From positions 131,006 through 185,239 of the forward strand of contig JASLPY010000002.1 in assembly GCA_030744755.1 (NCBI GenBank): 54,234 bases of DNA, given 5' to 3'. The position numbers and the translations under genes were made by a program. The DNA is from Kiritimatiellia bacterium (GTDB lineage Bacteria; Verrucomicrobiota; Kiritimatiellia; UBA8416; JADHWI01). This document shows positions 9,022 through 18,529 of the stretch, in pieces. The notes beneath the pieces were generated by a model, which was given only the letters and a program-made list of their open reading frames with translations, was not told the origin of the DNA and searched no databases. The first letter of the stretch is position 1; each line of letters begins with the position of its first letter.

Positions 9022-10750
9022 CAGGGGATACCTGTTTCATGGGGAAAATCATCTGCCGGAGAAACCCGGAAACCCAGCCCATCACGAGCATTAGAAGCGC
9101 CGTAACCACCTTGGCTCCGACGGCCCGAGAATGTTTGCCCGTTCCATAGCAGGCCAACGCACCAACCGGCAGAAGCATCATGAAGACCGCCCAGGCCCAG
9201 ATCTCCCAATGCAGGGATCCGGCGACAAGGATGAGGAGTGCGGCAATAGGTATGCCTATTCCCGCCACCCAGTGGCCGGGGCGGAGGTATGAACTGTCTC
9301 GCATGCCCAGTTGCAACCTGCCAATGGCGAAAGTATGCATCTGCTTACAGAAACGCATCGGACTGGAGCGCTTGTAGTGGAAAACTTCCACGTCCGGCGT
9401 CATTAACAGCTTGAAGCCGATACGTCGTATCGAGGCATTCATCTCCACATCCTCGTTAGAAAAGATGGCGCTGTTCGTGGGCATTACCGCATCCAGCGTT
9501 TCTCGACGATAGAAGCAGTTGCAACCCGGCAGATCATCTGCCTCATAGGCGGCAGCCACGTTGTCGAAATGAACCGTGGTTCCCACCATGCGCGCGAGGT
9601 CAAATGTTATTCCAACAGCTTTGCCAAACGCATCCTGGTCCGGTGGCACACGCGTCGGCCCGCTGAGACCGCCTATACCAGATTCCCTGAAATAGCGCGT
9701 GGCTTTTCGAAGCCACTGTGGATCGAAAATGCAATCGGCATCTGTGAATGCCACGATGTCGCCTTTACTGGCAGCAAAACCGACGTTGCGTCCGGAAGAA
9801 ATCTTGAGGCCGGGATTGTCGACCACGGTGAAGCCTGCTTGCCGGGCCATCTCTACTGTACGGTCGGTCGATCTTCCATCGGCGAATATAACCTCCATCC
9901 TGTCGGGTGGATAATCCAGTTGCTGCAAGCTGTTCATGCATTGCTGCATGAAAGCTTCTTCATTGCGAACGGGAATCACAACGGAAACAAAAGGATCGTC
10001 GTCGAGGGGAGAAAGCAAAGGTGCCGGCTGTTCTCGTTCGGCCAGCAGAACAAGCTGGTCACCCTTGTATCGGCGATTAAGTAGAAACAGAAGAAACAGG
10101 ATCCAGGACAGGAGTTTCTGCGTAAGGGAGAATGAGCCGGTCGTTACTTCGTGAGCCTTATGCCCCATGGACGCCTGGAGGTCCCTGTACAGTGGTGAGA
10201 AGAAAGGCCAGCCCCATTGGAACAAACGCACTGGTTTGAGACCTGCCTTGGACACTGCGGTTTTCAGGGATTCCGGATCGTAGTTGCGCAGATGCCCGAT
10301 GTCCGGTTCATGCCGCCGCATACGACCCCCCAGGGTGGTGATAACCAGGTACTTGCCAGTCATCTGTGCCAGGTTGCGGATGGCTGCATAATCTTCGTCA
10401 ATATGCTCGATAACTTCGCTGCAGATCACGAGGTCGAAGCGTTCTGACAGGGCATCATTAACGAGATCAAGAGCTTTGAACTCGATGCCCGGATTCTTGC
10501 CGGCAGCCATCTCTACTGCAAGGGGGGAGAGGTCCGTTCCGACCTTGCGCAGATCATTTCTGTCACCGAAAAGGTTGCGAAGCAGAGTTCCCTCGCCGCA
10601 GCCTACGTCTACGACGCTACGGTAATAGAGGCCATTCAGGATGCTTCTTATCAGGCGGCGGGTGTGGCGCGCCATCGGGCCATAGATGCGTTGGTCCTCG
10701 GTTCGTGACCAATAGTCATCGTAGAAATCTTTTCCGCCATCATCAGTCAT
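8993..10750 (-). CDS. Methyltransferase-GT2 glycosyltransferase fusion
   Basis: This 585-residue protein carries two enzymes. Residues about 40-200 form a class I SAM methyltransferase (VVDVGCGEGTLLRNL at 46-60, LVICSEVIEHIDEDYAAI near 108-124). A hydrophobic stretch lies at about 213-224. Residues about 253-500 are a GT2 glycosyltransferase with VSVVIPVRNEEAF, DGRSTDRT and the DxD-type metal-binding site FTDADC (about 336-340). Two or three membrane helices follow at about 500-565. One polypeptide could therefore add a sugar and methylate either that sugar or the acceptor, possibly at the inner leaflet. Start and stop overlap neighbouring methyltransferase and flippase genes. Confidence 0.88.
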   Translation of the reverse strand: MTDDGGKDFYDDYWSRTEDQRIYGPMARHTRRLIRSILNGLYYRSVVDVGCGEGTLLRNLFGDRNDLRKVGTDLSPLAVEMAAGKNPGIEFKALDLVNDALSERFDLVICSEVIEHIDEDYAAIRNLAQMTGKYLVITTLGGRMRRHEPDIGHLRNYDPESLKTAVSKAGLKPVRLFQWGWPFFSPLYRDLQASMGHKAHEVTTGSFSLTQKLLSWILFLLFLLNRRYKGDQLVLLAEREQPAPLLSPLDDDPFVSVVIPVRNEEAFMQQCMNSLQQLDYPPDRMEVIFADGRSTDRTVEMARQAGFTVVDNPGLKISSGRNVGFAASKGDIVAFTDADCIFDPQWLRKATRYFRESGIGGLSGPTRVPPDQDAFGKAVGITFDLARMVGTTVHFDNVAAAYEADDLPGCNCFYRRETLDAVMPTNSAIFSNEDVEMNASIRRIGFKLLMTPDVEVFHYKRSSPMRFCKQMHTFAIGRLQLGMRDSSYLRPGHWVAGIGIPIAALLILVAGSLHWEIWAWAVFMMLLPVGALACYGTGKHSRAVGAKVVTALLMLVMGWVSGFLRQMIFPMKQVSPDDQLNKDSN

Positions 10751-11409
10751 GTTTTCTTCCGTCCGATGAACACAAGTTGCCCTTTTCTAATCGTGCAGAT
10801 CTCTTCCTCGAAGCGTGTCCGAAGCATATTCAGTATTTCGGCAGGATGGGCAAGCCATTCGTAGTACAGATCTCGTTCGATCTCTACCATCGTGGCGAAA
10901 GCATCAAGTCGCGGCCAGCACTTCCGGAGAAACCCGATGCGGGATATGGCGTGCAGCAGGTGCAGGTAGGGTGTGGGCCATGGCTCCCACACGGCGATCC
11001 GTCCGCCGGGTTTAAGAACCCGGTGGACCTCCGTGAATGTCTTCTCCAGGCCGAGAGGGAATCCTGGAAGATGATGGAGCCCGTCCCGTGCGATAACCAC
11101 GTCCTTCTCGCTATCCCCAAACGGCAGCTCTCGACAGTCGGACGCATATACAGTTGCCGGGCCACTATACTCTTCCAGCAGCTCCTTGGAAATGTCGACA
11201 CCTTCCACATGTTTAAACCCCATTGCGCACAGTGACCGCAGGCTGCCCCCCCTGCCGCAAAAAAGCTCGAGAACAGTGCCCTCCTTTGACCAGCTATCGG
11301 CTCCCGCTGCCGTAAGACTGCTTCGGAATGTCCGGTCTTCCTGCTCAGGGGTGCGGAAGCGAAGGTAGGCGGCTTCCCATGAGGCCGTAGTTGCGTCCTG
11401 CGCGGTCAT
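10747..11409 (-). CDS. Class I SAM-dependent methyltransferase (type 11)
   Basis: The product is about 220 residues, starting MTAQDATTASW. Motif I is VLELFCGRGGSLRSL (about residues 46-60), followed by HVEGVDISKELLEEY, the post-motif KDVVIARDGLHHLPG and HRVLKPGGRIAVWEPWPT. The FCGRGG form of motif I and the DGLHHLPG sequence are usual for UbiE/type 11 methyltransferases acting on small molecules or sugars. The frame is open to 11547, but the ATG at 11409 gives a 4-base ATGA overlap with the upstream GT2 gene and removes a long unlikely N-terminus. Its own stop overlaps the fusion gene by 4 bases, so the three genes form one translationally coupled set. Confidence 0.87.
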   Translation of the reverse strand: MTAQDATTASWEAAYLRFRTPEQEDRTFRSSLTAAGADSWSKEGTVLELFCGRGGSLRSLCAMGFKHVEGVDISKELLEEYSGPATVYASDCRELPFGDSEKDVVIARDGLHHLPGFPLGLEKTFTEVHRVLKPGGRIAVWEPWPTPYLHLLHAISRIGFLRKCWPRLDAFATMVEIERDLYYEWLAHPAEILNMLRTRFEEEICTIRKGQLVFIGRKKT

Positions 11410-12593
11410 TTGCGGACCATACCGATGATGCTGACGAAGAAACTGGATAACACTGTCTGGAAACCCAACACTGCAAGTGTCATACCGGGAACAACCCATT
11501 TCATGGTATCGCTGTAATTGAGAGGACCAAAGGACTGGAGACGCCACGAATTGAATGCGTGACCCAGCAGTGCTATGCCGAACCCGAAAACCACCGCCCC
11601 CAGCAGAAGTCCCTTTTCCATGTTCATAACAGTATAGAATCGGTCCAATCGTTTGTCATGTGGCACAAGATGTTCGCCCACCGCAAAGGTCTTGGTGAAC
11701 ATAGCAAACAGTATCGACTGGTAGCCGCAAATTATAGCCAGGCTGGAAAACAGCAATGTGTGGGCGTCAAGAGTGACTCCTCCGATCGGGATTCCCGGCA
11801 TGGCAAGCGAGTACCCGATGAACCCCAGGAGTACGAGAGAGACTCCCGGAATCAAGAACAGCCAGGTTGGGCTATACATGAGGAAGAACCGAAGCGTTCT
11901 CCAACCGTCCCGCAATGTGCGCAGGTGGGGCGGGTGTGAAACCCGTCCGTCCGGATGAAGCGTTATTGGCACTTCAGCGATCTTCTCTTTGAACAGGCTG
12001 GCCTTCAGGATCATTTCGGTAGCGAATTCCATGCCGGTGCACCGTTGATCCAGACGCTGGTACAGCCCCTGAGTGAATCCTCGCATACCGCAGTACACAT
12101 CATGGATTGGCGCTTGAAACCAAAGTCTTACAAGGAATGAGAAAAGTGGATTGCCCAGCCACCTGTGAGTAAACGGCATGGCTCCCGGTAGAACACGACC
12201 GCCACCGCGGGGGAGACGACACCCCTGGACCAGGTCGTAACCTTCCCTCAGTTTTTCTACGAATTTGGGAATCTCAAGAAAGTCATAACTGTCGTCGGCA
12301 TCCGCCATGAGTACGAACTTGCCCCGGGACGCGGAAATTCCGCCCATGAGGGCGCTACCATAGCCCCTTTCCTTAACGGGAACGACCCTGGCTCCAAGGT
12401 CATTGGCGATCTTCACGGAGTCATCCGTACTGCCATTGTCGGCAACCACTATCTCGCATACGATGTCATGCTCCGTGGTCGAACGCTGAACCTTCTCGAT
12501 ACATGTTGCGAGAGTATCGGCCTCGTTAAGACAAGGAATGACAACGGAGAGTTCAAACGACTCCCCGTCTCTGAAATTACCATCAGCACACAT
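11406..12593 (-). CDS. GT2 polyprenyl-phosphate sugar synthase-like (DPM1/DPG family) with C-terminal membrane segments
   Basis: This protein of about 395 residues has a GT-A domain. LSVVIPCLNEADTL lies at about 15-28, VVADNGSTDDSVKIA at about 49-64, and the metal site ADADDSYDF at about 97-105. About four membrane helices follow between residues 240 and 390. The CGMRGFTQGLYQRL and GMEFATEMI motifs are those of dolichol/polyprenyl-phosphate mannose or glucose synthases. It likely makes a polyprenyl-phosphate sugar, the donor used by GT-C enzymes such as its upstream neighbour at 12678. The frame starts at 12608, but I prefer ATG 12593, because it has a GGGGG Shine-Dalgarno-like run and because the conserved upstream element then sits at nearly the same distance as in the neighbouring gene. 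Confidence 0.88.
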   Translation of the reverse strand: MCADGNFRDGESFELSVVIPCLNEADTLATCIEKVQRSTTEHDIVCEIVVADNGSTDDSVKIANDLGARVVPVKERGYGSALMGGISASRGKFVLMADADDSYDFLEIPKFVEKLREGYDLVQGCRLPRGGGRVLPGAMPFTHRWLGNPLFSFLVRLWFQAPIHDVYCGMRGFTQGLYQRLDQRCTGMEFATEMILKASLFKEKIAEVPITLHPDGRVSHPPHLRTLRDGWRTLRFFLMYSPTWLFLIPGVSLVLLGFIGYSLAMPGIPIGGVTLDAHTLLFSSLAIICGYQSILFAMFTKTFAVGEHLVPHDKRLDRFYTVMNMEKGLLLGAVVFGFGIALLGHAFNSWRLQSFGPLNYSDTMKWVVPGMTLAVLGFQTVLSSFFVSIIGMVRK

Positions 12594-12608
12594 ACTCAAT
12601 ACCCCCAT

Positions 12609-12672
12609 GAAATCAATGCGATGAATCTATCAGGTCTGTTAACGCTGATGCAAATCAAATAGGGGAAGCGCC
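12609..12672 (-). promoter_or_regulatory. Duplicated upstream element, copy 1
   Basis: On the minus strand this stretch reads TTTGATTTGCATCAGCG, then CCTGATAGATTCATCG and CATTGATT. Almost the same blocks, in the same order and spacing, lie upstream of the GT-C gene at 14243. The element ends about 17 bases before the ATG at 12593. TTGCAT and TGATAG could serve as weak -35 and -10 boxes about 15 bases apart, but that reading is tentative. Confidence 0.5.
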
Positions 12673-12677
12673 AGGCA

Positions 12678-14243
12678 TCAATCCACACGTTGATAGATCT
12701 CTGCGCGTGGTGTGGCGGTCACGGGCTTCCAGGATCCGGAATTCAGTATCCGCGCGATGTCATCTTCGAGGGAGATGTTGTATATGTTTTTCAGAATGGC
12801 CAGCGTGCCCCGGTTGACATACAAGTACTGAGCGGCGTCTGTGGCGTCCTCATGGTTGTATTCCGAAAAACCCTTCACCGACGCGGCATGCCGCCCACCG
12901 ATACCGAAGAAGACATCGAACACTTCGGCCGAGCGTTGATCTGTGTAGACGACCGCCGGAATATCGCGCTGGTCCAGATGGTCGGCAACGAAGCGGCGGT
13001 AGATTGCGGTACTTTCCGTCTCACCTATTAACCCGTTGGAAAGGGCATAGAAAAGGGATACCCCCTGGCGCAGGATGAGCAGCGACGCCAGGGCTAAACC
13101 GACATGCCGGATCCGAAGCAGCTTCCGAAACGGTCGGAGAATACCGGGATGGGTGTCGGGTTTCGCTGCTATTGTGGCCAGCAGAATTCCAGTGCAAACG
13201 GTCATCGGCGGAATCATCGGCAGCAGGTACCTACCGAGTGGATCGATGGGGCGGTACCGTGATAGTGAGATGCTCCCAAACCAGAATACCAAGCAGAAGG
13301 TTAGCGCGTAGAGTCCCTGTCTTACTCCGCCACCCGATTGGTCCTGGCGCTCGCGTGGCCGCAATCCAGCCAGCATGCACAGCGTGAGAATGCAGAGTCT
13401 GCGGAACATGCGGTCCGACCAGATAAGATGGAATGGCTGGTATACAAGACGTTGAATATAGGCTGCACGCGAGTACTCAAAGGAGTCGGGGAGTGAGCCC
13501 GTCGCGAACACTTCCTCGACCCAGTGTATCCTGAACAGCGGGTCTCCCGTCAGCGCCCAGTACATTATCAGGTAGGCGGCGGCCGAGGCGGTACCTGCTA
13601 CCGCGATGGACAGCCATGGTTTCCATGCTTTTCTTCTTACAAGGTCGATCCCCAGGGAGAGAGCAAGGAAAGGAGCAATCCAGATTGCCGTCAGTTTGGT
13701 ACAGATAGCGCAGAACATCGCGACGCCGAAAGCCGCCGCCCACCCCCAGCGCGAACCGGGACCTGTTGATGTTCTGGCCGATTCAACACAGAGCAATGCG
13801 GCGAAGAGCATGGTGGCGAGTACGACATCCGGCATCATATACAACGCCCAGTGAATCTGCAGATTACAGGTCGCCATCAGTATCCCGGCTAAAATGCCTG
13901 CCGTCCTCCCATAGCGAGATGTCGTCCAGCAGAAGACGAGCAGCACTGTTGCGCAGGAGCAGAGCATAGGCCAGAGGACGGCACTCCATGGGTTCATTCC
14001 AAACCATCGCACGCATAATGCGGTCGGGAAGAGCAGTCCAAAACGGTTATCGAACTGGCTTGGCTGTACGTGGAAGGAACCGTCGACGATTCGTCCCATG
14101 GCTCGAGCGTAGGAAAGATCGTCGCTGCCCAGGAACCCGGGACGCGCATAGACCAGGAGCCCGAGGTGAATGCCTACGATAGTCAGGGCGAGGACGACGG
14201 TTTGGATTCTTCTGCTTCGTCGTCTTCTGGTTTCGATGTCCAT
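12678..14243 (-). CDS. GT-C (GT39/ArnT-like) membrane glycosyltransferase
   Basis: This 521-residue protein has about ten hydrophobic segments. A basic N-terminus (RRRRSRR) precedes the first helix, and the first external loop carries GFLGSDDLSYARAMG with an Asp-Asp pair at about 41-42, the catalytic acidic site of GT39/GT83-type enzymes. The family uses polyprenyl-phosphate sugars to glycosylate lipids, glycans or proteins on the periplasmic side. A short soluble tail (about residues 430-521) follows the last helix. The gene downstream encodes a likely polyprenyl-phosphate sugar synthase, so the two probably act as a donor-maker and donor-user pair. Both carry the same 60-base upstream element. 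Confidence 0.83.
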   Translation of the reverse strand: MDIETRRRRSRRIQTVVLALTIVGIHLGLLVYARPGFLGSDDLSYARAMGRIVDGSFHVQPSQFDNRFGLLFPTALCVRWFGMNPWSAVLWPMLCSCATVLLVFCWTTSRYGRTAGILAGILMATCNLQIHWALYMMPDVVLATMLFAALLCVESARTSTGPGSRWGWAAAFGVAMFCAICTKLTAIWIAPFLALSLGIDLVRRKAWKPWLSIAVAGTASAAAYLIMYWALTGDPLFRIHWVEEVFATGSLPDSFEYSRAAYIQRLVYQPFHLIWSDRMFRRLCILTLCMLAGLRPRERQDQSGGGVRQGLYALTFCLVFWFGSISLSRYRPIDPLGRYLLPMIPPMTVCTGILLATIAAKPDTHPGILRPFRKLLRIRHVGLALASLLILRQGVSLFYALSNGLIGETESTAIYRRFVADHLDQRDIPAVVYTDQRSAEVFDVFFGIGGRHAASVKGFSEYNHEDATDAAQYLYVNRGTLAILKNIYNISLEDDIARILNSGSWKPVTATPRAEIYQRVD

Positions 14244-14259
14244 CGTCGCACTGTCCTTA

Positions 14260-14323
14260 CAGAATCAATGGGATGAACGTATCAGGCCTATCGCTGCGGA
14301 TGCAAATCAAATGGGGCGAAGGC
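14260..14323 (-). promoter_or_regulatory. Duplicated upstream element, copy 2
   Basis: On the minus strand it reads ATTTGATTTGCATCCGC, then GCCTGATACGTTCATCC and CATTGATT, roughly 75-80 percent identical to the copy at 12609-12672 without gaps by eye. It ends about 19 bases before the ATG at 14243, with AAGGA in between as a ribosome binding site. It lies in the gap between the heparinase-like gene and this GT-C gene, where no coding sequence is seen. Confidence 0.5.
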
Positions 14324-14357
14324 GTTTGCGGCGGCAGTCCTGATGCCATCTAATTCC

Positions 14358-16451
14358 CTATTCACGAACAAGCTCCAACTCGGTCTCGAACCATATGTTC
14401 GACCCCCTTGAATCGAACTGAAGAACAGGGCTGGCTTCTGCGGAGAAAAATCGGGGGAAAGACCATCCCTGGACTTCGGGAGACATTGCCCCCCGTACCA
14501 ACGACTGCCCGAACGCTTCGCTGCCGGTTACCCTGATGTCGAGGTGGCCTCCGGTCTTGGTTGAATTCACACGGCAGCGGCCATGTTCGCTAAGCTGCTG
14601 TACATGCTTTCCGGGAGCTACATGCCATCTCAGGATGTAGTCATGGCGCTCATCGGAGAACAGTTCGTCCCTGACCAGTAATCGATTGGGACGCTCATAT
14701 CGTAGCACCCGTCTATAGCGGACACCGGGGAAGAATGTGTGCTCCGCAATGATTGTCTCGTGACTGTCGGTTCGTTCATGCGATTGGATAAGTTCCAGGG
14801 GCGCTTCTCGCGTCCTTTCTTTTGGATAACGCTCCATATAGTCAATCCCATCGACTTGGACAAGATTGTGGGCTGCCGGGGAAACAGAGTACTGCCTTAG
14901 CGGGTCTTCGTAATTGTAACTGTAAGGGCCCGAATCGATGAGCCATTCTTCACCGTATCCATAGAGAATCACGGACAGGTCATCGCAGTGTTTGTGAGAT
15001 CTCGAGAAGACAGAAGCTATGAATCCCACGTAAACCGTGTCCTCAAAATCCTCTGCATCCCCCCACCTGTCCCTAAAAAAGGCATACCCCGCATTCTTGA
15101 GCACGAGCGATGTGCTGCTCGGTTTTGAACCTTGTCTGCCACGGGTCAACGAGTAAACACATTCTTCAGAAAAACCCGGCGTAGTGGCCCTTCCGGCAAA
15201 GCGCGACGAATCGCCCAGAAGTGGCGCCGTGGCATTGGGGAGAGCACAGTAAGTTATAAGAAGGCTCATATCTTCGATCACTTTTCCCACGTCGATATCA
15301 GATTTGAATCCATAATGCTCTATGTAAGTCGCAATGTCCGCGTACCTGAAACACATACCTGCATGATAAGACGGTGAATGTTCGCCATAGACGCCTTCGC
15401 TGCTGACACCCTCGGCAATCTGGTTCGACAGGCGAGACAACGCAACCTGGCGCCACATCTCTGAGGCCTTATCCTCCGAGAAAACAATGGATGTGATGAG
15501 CAGGCAAGTGTCGCTGATAAAACCGTGATTGTGATCCCAGGCGTAGAAGTGCGAATCGAGCATTCGGAATACGTGTGGCCGGACCGCCCGCAGCAGAGTC
15601 TCCTCGAAATCGCGATCGCTGAGGTCCGTGGCACACCAGAGCTGCCAGAAAACCGCGAATACGTACGCCCTGCCTGCAGCGACAGTGTCCGACCAGATGT
15701 AACCTCGCTTCGATTTCTTAATCCTGTCCGAGATGTGTAACCAATTCACATGTTTTCGGACCCTATTGTCGATTTCGAGCAGTTTGCCGGCTTCACCCCT
15801 GGCGGTGCAGAGTTGAACACAGGCATCCAGGTCATCTTGTGACAACTCGTCCCATGAGAACGCCAGCGTTTTTTCAGGCAGCATGACGTCAAGCCATTCT
15901 GCAATATAGCGTTTGGACAGAAGCAGATAGGCTGTATCTTCGGACTCTCGGTACGCCACCAGCAGGCTGAGGACGAAAGCAAGGCTTTGATATTCGGCAC
16001 GCCAAGTCGCATCGTTATAAGGATCCTCGTTCCATTCAGGCGTGGAGGGTATCTGTACGGGTTCTCGCCTTCCCAGCGACACGACGCTATTCGTCAGAAG
16101 CGCAGCCGCATTAGCGATCGACTGTTTGTGGGTCTCCCGTGGCTGTACGCATATCTTGTCCAGAAGCCAGGTATCCAACGGTTTCTCCCGGTAACGCTGC
16201 AGCGTCGCAGAATCTATAGCAGGGATGCTTGCCGGAGGCCTGGCACTGCTCTCCATCTGCGCAACAGTTTCTTCCGGGATGGCGGCCGGCGGGTCGGAGG
16301 CGGGTTCACTCGCGTTCCTTGATCGAGAAACCAACCACGCACCAAGAACCAAAATGCCCAAAGCAGCAATGGTTGTAACTACCAGGCCGGCAAGGAGAAT
16401 TCTGCCTCCCTCACACGAATCGGTCCGTATCTTCTTCTCTTTACAGCACAT
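14358..16451 (-). CDS. Membrane-anchored heparinase II/III-family polysaccharide lyase
   Basis: The 697-residue protein begins with a short charged segment and one hydrophobic helix (ILLAGLVVTTIAALGILVL, about residues 18-37), so it is either an N-terminally anchored or secreted protein. An alpha-helical toroid region follows to about residue 430. The C-terminal beta-sandwich contains SRSHKHCDDLSVILYGYGEEWLIDSGPYSY-like sequence (around 483-512), the hallmark of the heparinase II/III domain with its conserved His and Asp. These enzymes cleave acidic polysaccharides by beta-elimination. In a biosynthetic locus it would trim or release the glycan made here, or clear mislocalised polymer. Length is typical of alginate lyase/heparinase-like proteins of such loci. 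Confidence 0.87.
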   Translation of the reverse strand: MCCKEKKIRTDSCEGGRILLAGLVVTTIAALGILVLGAWLVSRSRNASEPASDPPAAIPEETVAQMESSARPPASIPAIDSATLQRYREKPLDTWLLDKICVQPRETHKQSIANAAALLTNSVVSLGRREPVQIPSTPEWNEDPYNDATWRAEYQSLAFVLSLLVAYRESEDTAYLLLSKRYIAEWLDVMLPEKTLAFSWDELSQDDLDACVQLCTARGEAGKLLEIDNRVRKHVNWLHISDRIKKSKRGYIWSDTVAAGRAYVFAVFWQLWCATDLSDRDFEETLLRAVRPHVFRMLDSHFYAWDHNHGFISDTCLLITSIVFSEDKASEMWRQVALSRLSNQIAEGVSSEGVYGEHSPSYHAGMCFRYADIATYIEHYGFKSDIDVGKVIEDMSLLITYCALPNATAPLLGDSSRFAGRATTPGFSEECVYSLTRGRQGSKPSSTSLVLKNAGYAFFRDRWGDAEDFEDTVYVGFIASVFSRSHKHCDDLSVILYGYGEEWLIDSGPYSYNYEDPLRQYSVSPAAHNLVQVDGIDYMERYPKERTREAPLELIQSHERTDSHETIIAEHTFFPGVRYRRVLRYERPNRLLVRDELFSDERHDYILRWHVAPGKHVQQLSEHGRCRVNSTKTGGHLDIRVTGSEAFGQSLVRGAMSPEVQGWSFPRFFSAEASPVLQFDSRGSNIWFETELELVRE

Positions 16452-16596
16452 AGTGTGTCAGACGATAGCCCCACGGGTTTGGCTTTGTCAATGGTCGTCA
16501 AAGTCGGATCTTCTTGCGCTTAGGATGCAGGCCGAATGGGAAAAGCCCCCTCAGACGTTGATGTCTATCGTCGGCTCATGGTATTATTCATGACGT

Positions 16597-18432
16597 ATGA
16601 AACGTAATAATGTCAGAGTTTTTATGTTCATTGCCATGGCTGCGATCCTTGTTTGCCCGGCCTTTGCGGCTCCCGTGCAACGCTTGGGGATTATCCAGGT
16701 GCTGAGGGTTGAGCTGGATGGGCGGGATGACCTGCATAGGCTTGTTGAGGGAGGCTACAGCATAGACCAGGTCACGGATAGAGCCGCCACGGTCTATGCC
16801 ACGGAGGCCGAGGCCATGCGACTGACGAAACAGGGCTTTCGTTTCCGCGAAATCGAGCGGCAGCCCCGTGGGCCCATGTACGATGGTAGGGGAGCAGAGG
16901 ACCTGGGCGCCTACCATTCCTACTCCACCTTGACTGCGCAGCTGCAGGGCTATGCTGCTACCTACACGAATATCTGCAGACTGTATTCAATAGGGCAGTC
17001 CGAACAAGGCCGCGAGCTCTGGGTTCTGAAGATTACAGACAATCCCGACGTTGAAGAAGAAGAGCCGGAATTCAGGTATATTTCCACCATGCACGGTGAC
17101 GAAACTGTGGGCACGGAAATGTGCCTGTATTTTATCGAGATGCTGCTGACCAACTACCCTTCGAATGCGCGCCTTTCAAACCTGGTGGACAATACCGATA
17201 TATCGATTATGCCGCTTATGAATCCGGATGGCCTGGAGCTGGGAACGCGCAACAACGCGACCGGTTTCGATTTGAACCGTTCCTTCCCGGAGGGGTCTCC
17301 TCCCACGCCATACGGGAACGTCCTCTATGGCCCCGATATGGATACGAACGGCCGACCGTCAGAGGTACGGCACGTAATGGGATGGAGCGCTTCCAACAGT
17401 GTTGTCCTCTCGGCGAACTTCCACACTGGAGCGGTGGTGGCCAACTATCCGTATGACAACGATAATAAGGGCAGCGTGGATTCTCCAACTCCAGATGACG
17501 CTCTCTTCGAGTACCTCGCAGTATTGTATTCCACGAATAACTCCATGATGTGGGCCAATAACAGTGGTTCATTTGTCAACGGGACGGTTAATGGAGCTGA
17601 TTGGTATGTCATAAGTGGCGGTTTGCAGGACTGGCAGTACCGGTATCTTGGCTGTAATGACATTACGATTGAACTGTCCAACATCTTCAGACCGCCGCAA
17701 GCTGCGCTCGCCTCGTTCTGGGGGTTGAACAGCGAGTCGATGACGGTATACGTGGAAGCGGTTCACATGGGAGTCAGGGGTACCGTTACCGACTATGATA
17801 CAGGCGAACCAGTGTTTGCTTCTGTGCAGGTACAGGGAATAGATCAGTTGGTTTTCAGTGACGCCGACATGGGGGACTACTATCGCATGCTGCTGTCGGG
17901 AACCTATGGTCTGACGGTCACGGCACCGGGATACGAGACCAACGCAGTGAGCAGTATCGTTGTTTCCAACGAAGCTCCGACCCACGTCGATGTTGCGATT
18001 CGTGCCCTCGTACGCCCCGACAATGATTCCGACGGCATGCCGGACGGTGATGATCCGGATGATGACAACGACGGAATGCCGGATGACTGGGAGATTGCCT
18101 ACGGACTCGATCCCATGTCAGCAGCAGATGCGGACGAAGACAAAGATGAAGATGGTTCCAGCAATCTCTCGGAGCACACCGCGGGTACGAATCCCTCGGA
18201 TCCTTCGTCGGTTCTTAAGCTGACTTCTGCACTGCAAAGCGTCGACGGGAATGTCATTCAATGGACCAGCACTTCAAACAGCGAGTATAATGTACGGTTC
18301 TCAACCGACCTCATGTTAGGTTTCTCTTCCCTGAGTAACGGAATTCCCGCGACACCGCCGGACAACATATACACGGCCCCTCCAACTATATCGGACAACG
18401 TGTATTACCAGATCATGATAGACCAGGAATAG
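16597..18432 (+). CDS. Secreted M14-family zinc carboxypeptidase with regulatory-like and calcium-repeat domains
   Basis: A signal peptide (VFMFIAMAAILVCPAFAAP, cleavage about residue 24) leads a 611-residue protein. The peptidase M14 domain spans about 100-390: zinc ligands H166 and E169 in MHGDETVGTE, an Asn-Arg substrate-binding pair in LNRSFPEG, the third ligand H276 in SANFHTGAV, and the catalytic Glu at about 359 in DITIELSN. A carboxypeptidase regulatory-like beta domain follows (GVRGTVTDYDTGEPVFASV, about 390-470). Next come Asp-rich thrombospondin type 3-like repeats (DNDSDGMPDGDDPDDDNDG) and a C-terminal tail shared with the protein at 27964. It probably removes C-terminal residues from peptides outside the cytoplasm. 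Its link to glycan synthesis is not evident. Downstream lies the repeat-rich gap. Confidence 0.92.
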   Translation: MKRNNVRVFMFIAMAAILVCPAFAAPVQRLGIIQVLRVELDGRDDLHRLVEGGYSIDQVTDRAATVYATEAEAMRLTKQGFRFREIERQPRGPMYDGRGAEDLGAYHSYSTLTAQLQGYAATYTNICRLYSIGQSEQGRELWVLKITDNPDVEEEEPEFRYISTMHGDETVGTEMCLYFIEMLLTNYPSNARLSNLVDNTDISIMPLMNPDGLELGTRNNATGFDLNRSFPEGSPPTPYGNVLYGPDMDTNGRPSEVRHVMGWSASNSVVLSANFHTGAVVANYPYDNDNKGSVDSPTPDDALFEYLAVLYSTNNSMMWANNSGSFVNGTVNGADWYVISGGLQDWQYRYLGCNDITIELSNIFRPPQAALASFWGLNSESMTVYVEAVHMGVRGTVTDYDTGEPVFASVQVQGIDQLVFSDADMGDYYRMLLSGTYGLTVTAPGYETNAVSSIVVSNEAPTHVDVAIRALVRPDNDSDGMPDGDDPDDDNDGMPDDWEIAYGLDPMSAADADEDKDEDGSSNLSEHTAGTNPSDPSSVLKLTSALQSVDGNVIQWTSTSNSEYNVRFSTDLMLGFSSLSNGIPATPPDNIYTAPPTISDNVYYQIMIDQE

Positions 18433-18529
18433 AACTCCCGTCCCAGACTGAGCCATCTGCGTTGTGAAACAGATCAACGGGGGTAGGGTGAAACGGTGGT
18501 ACGAGATTTTGTTTACCCCACAGCACAAG

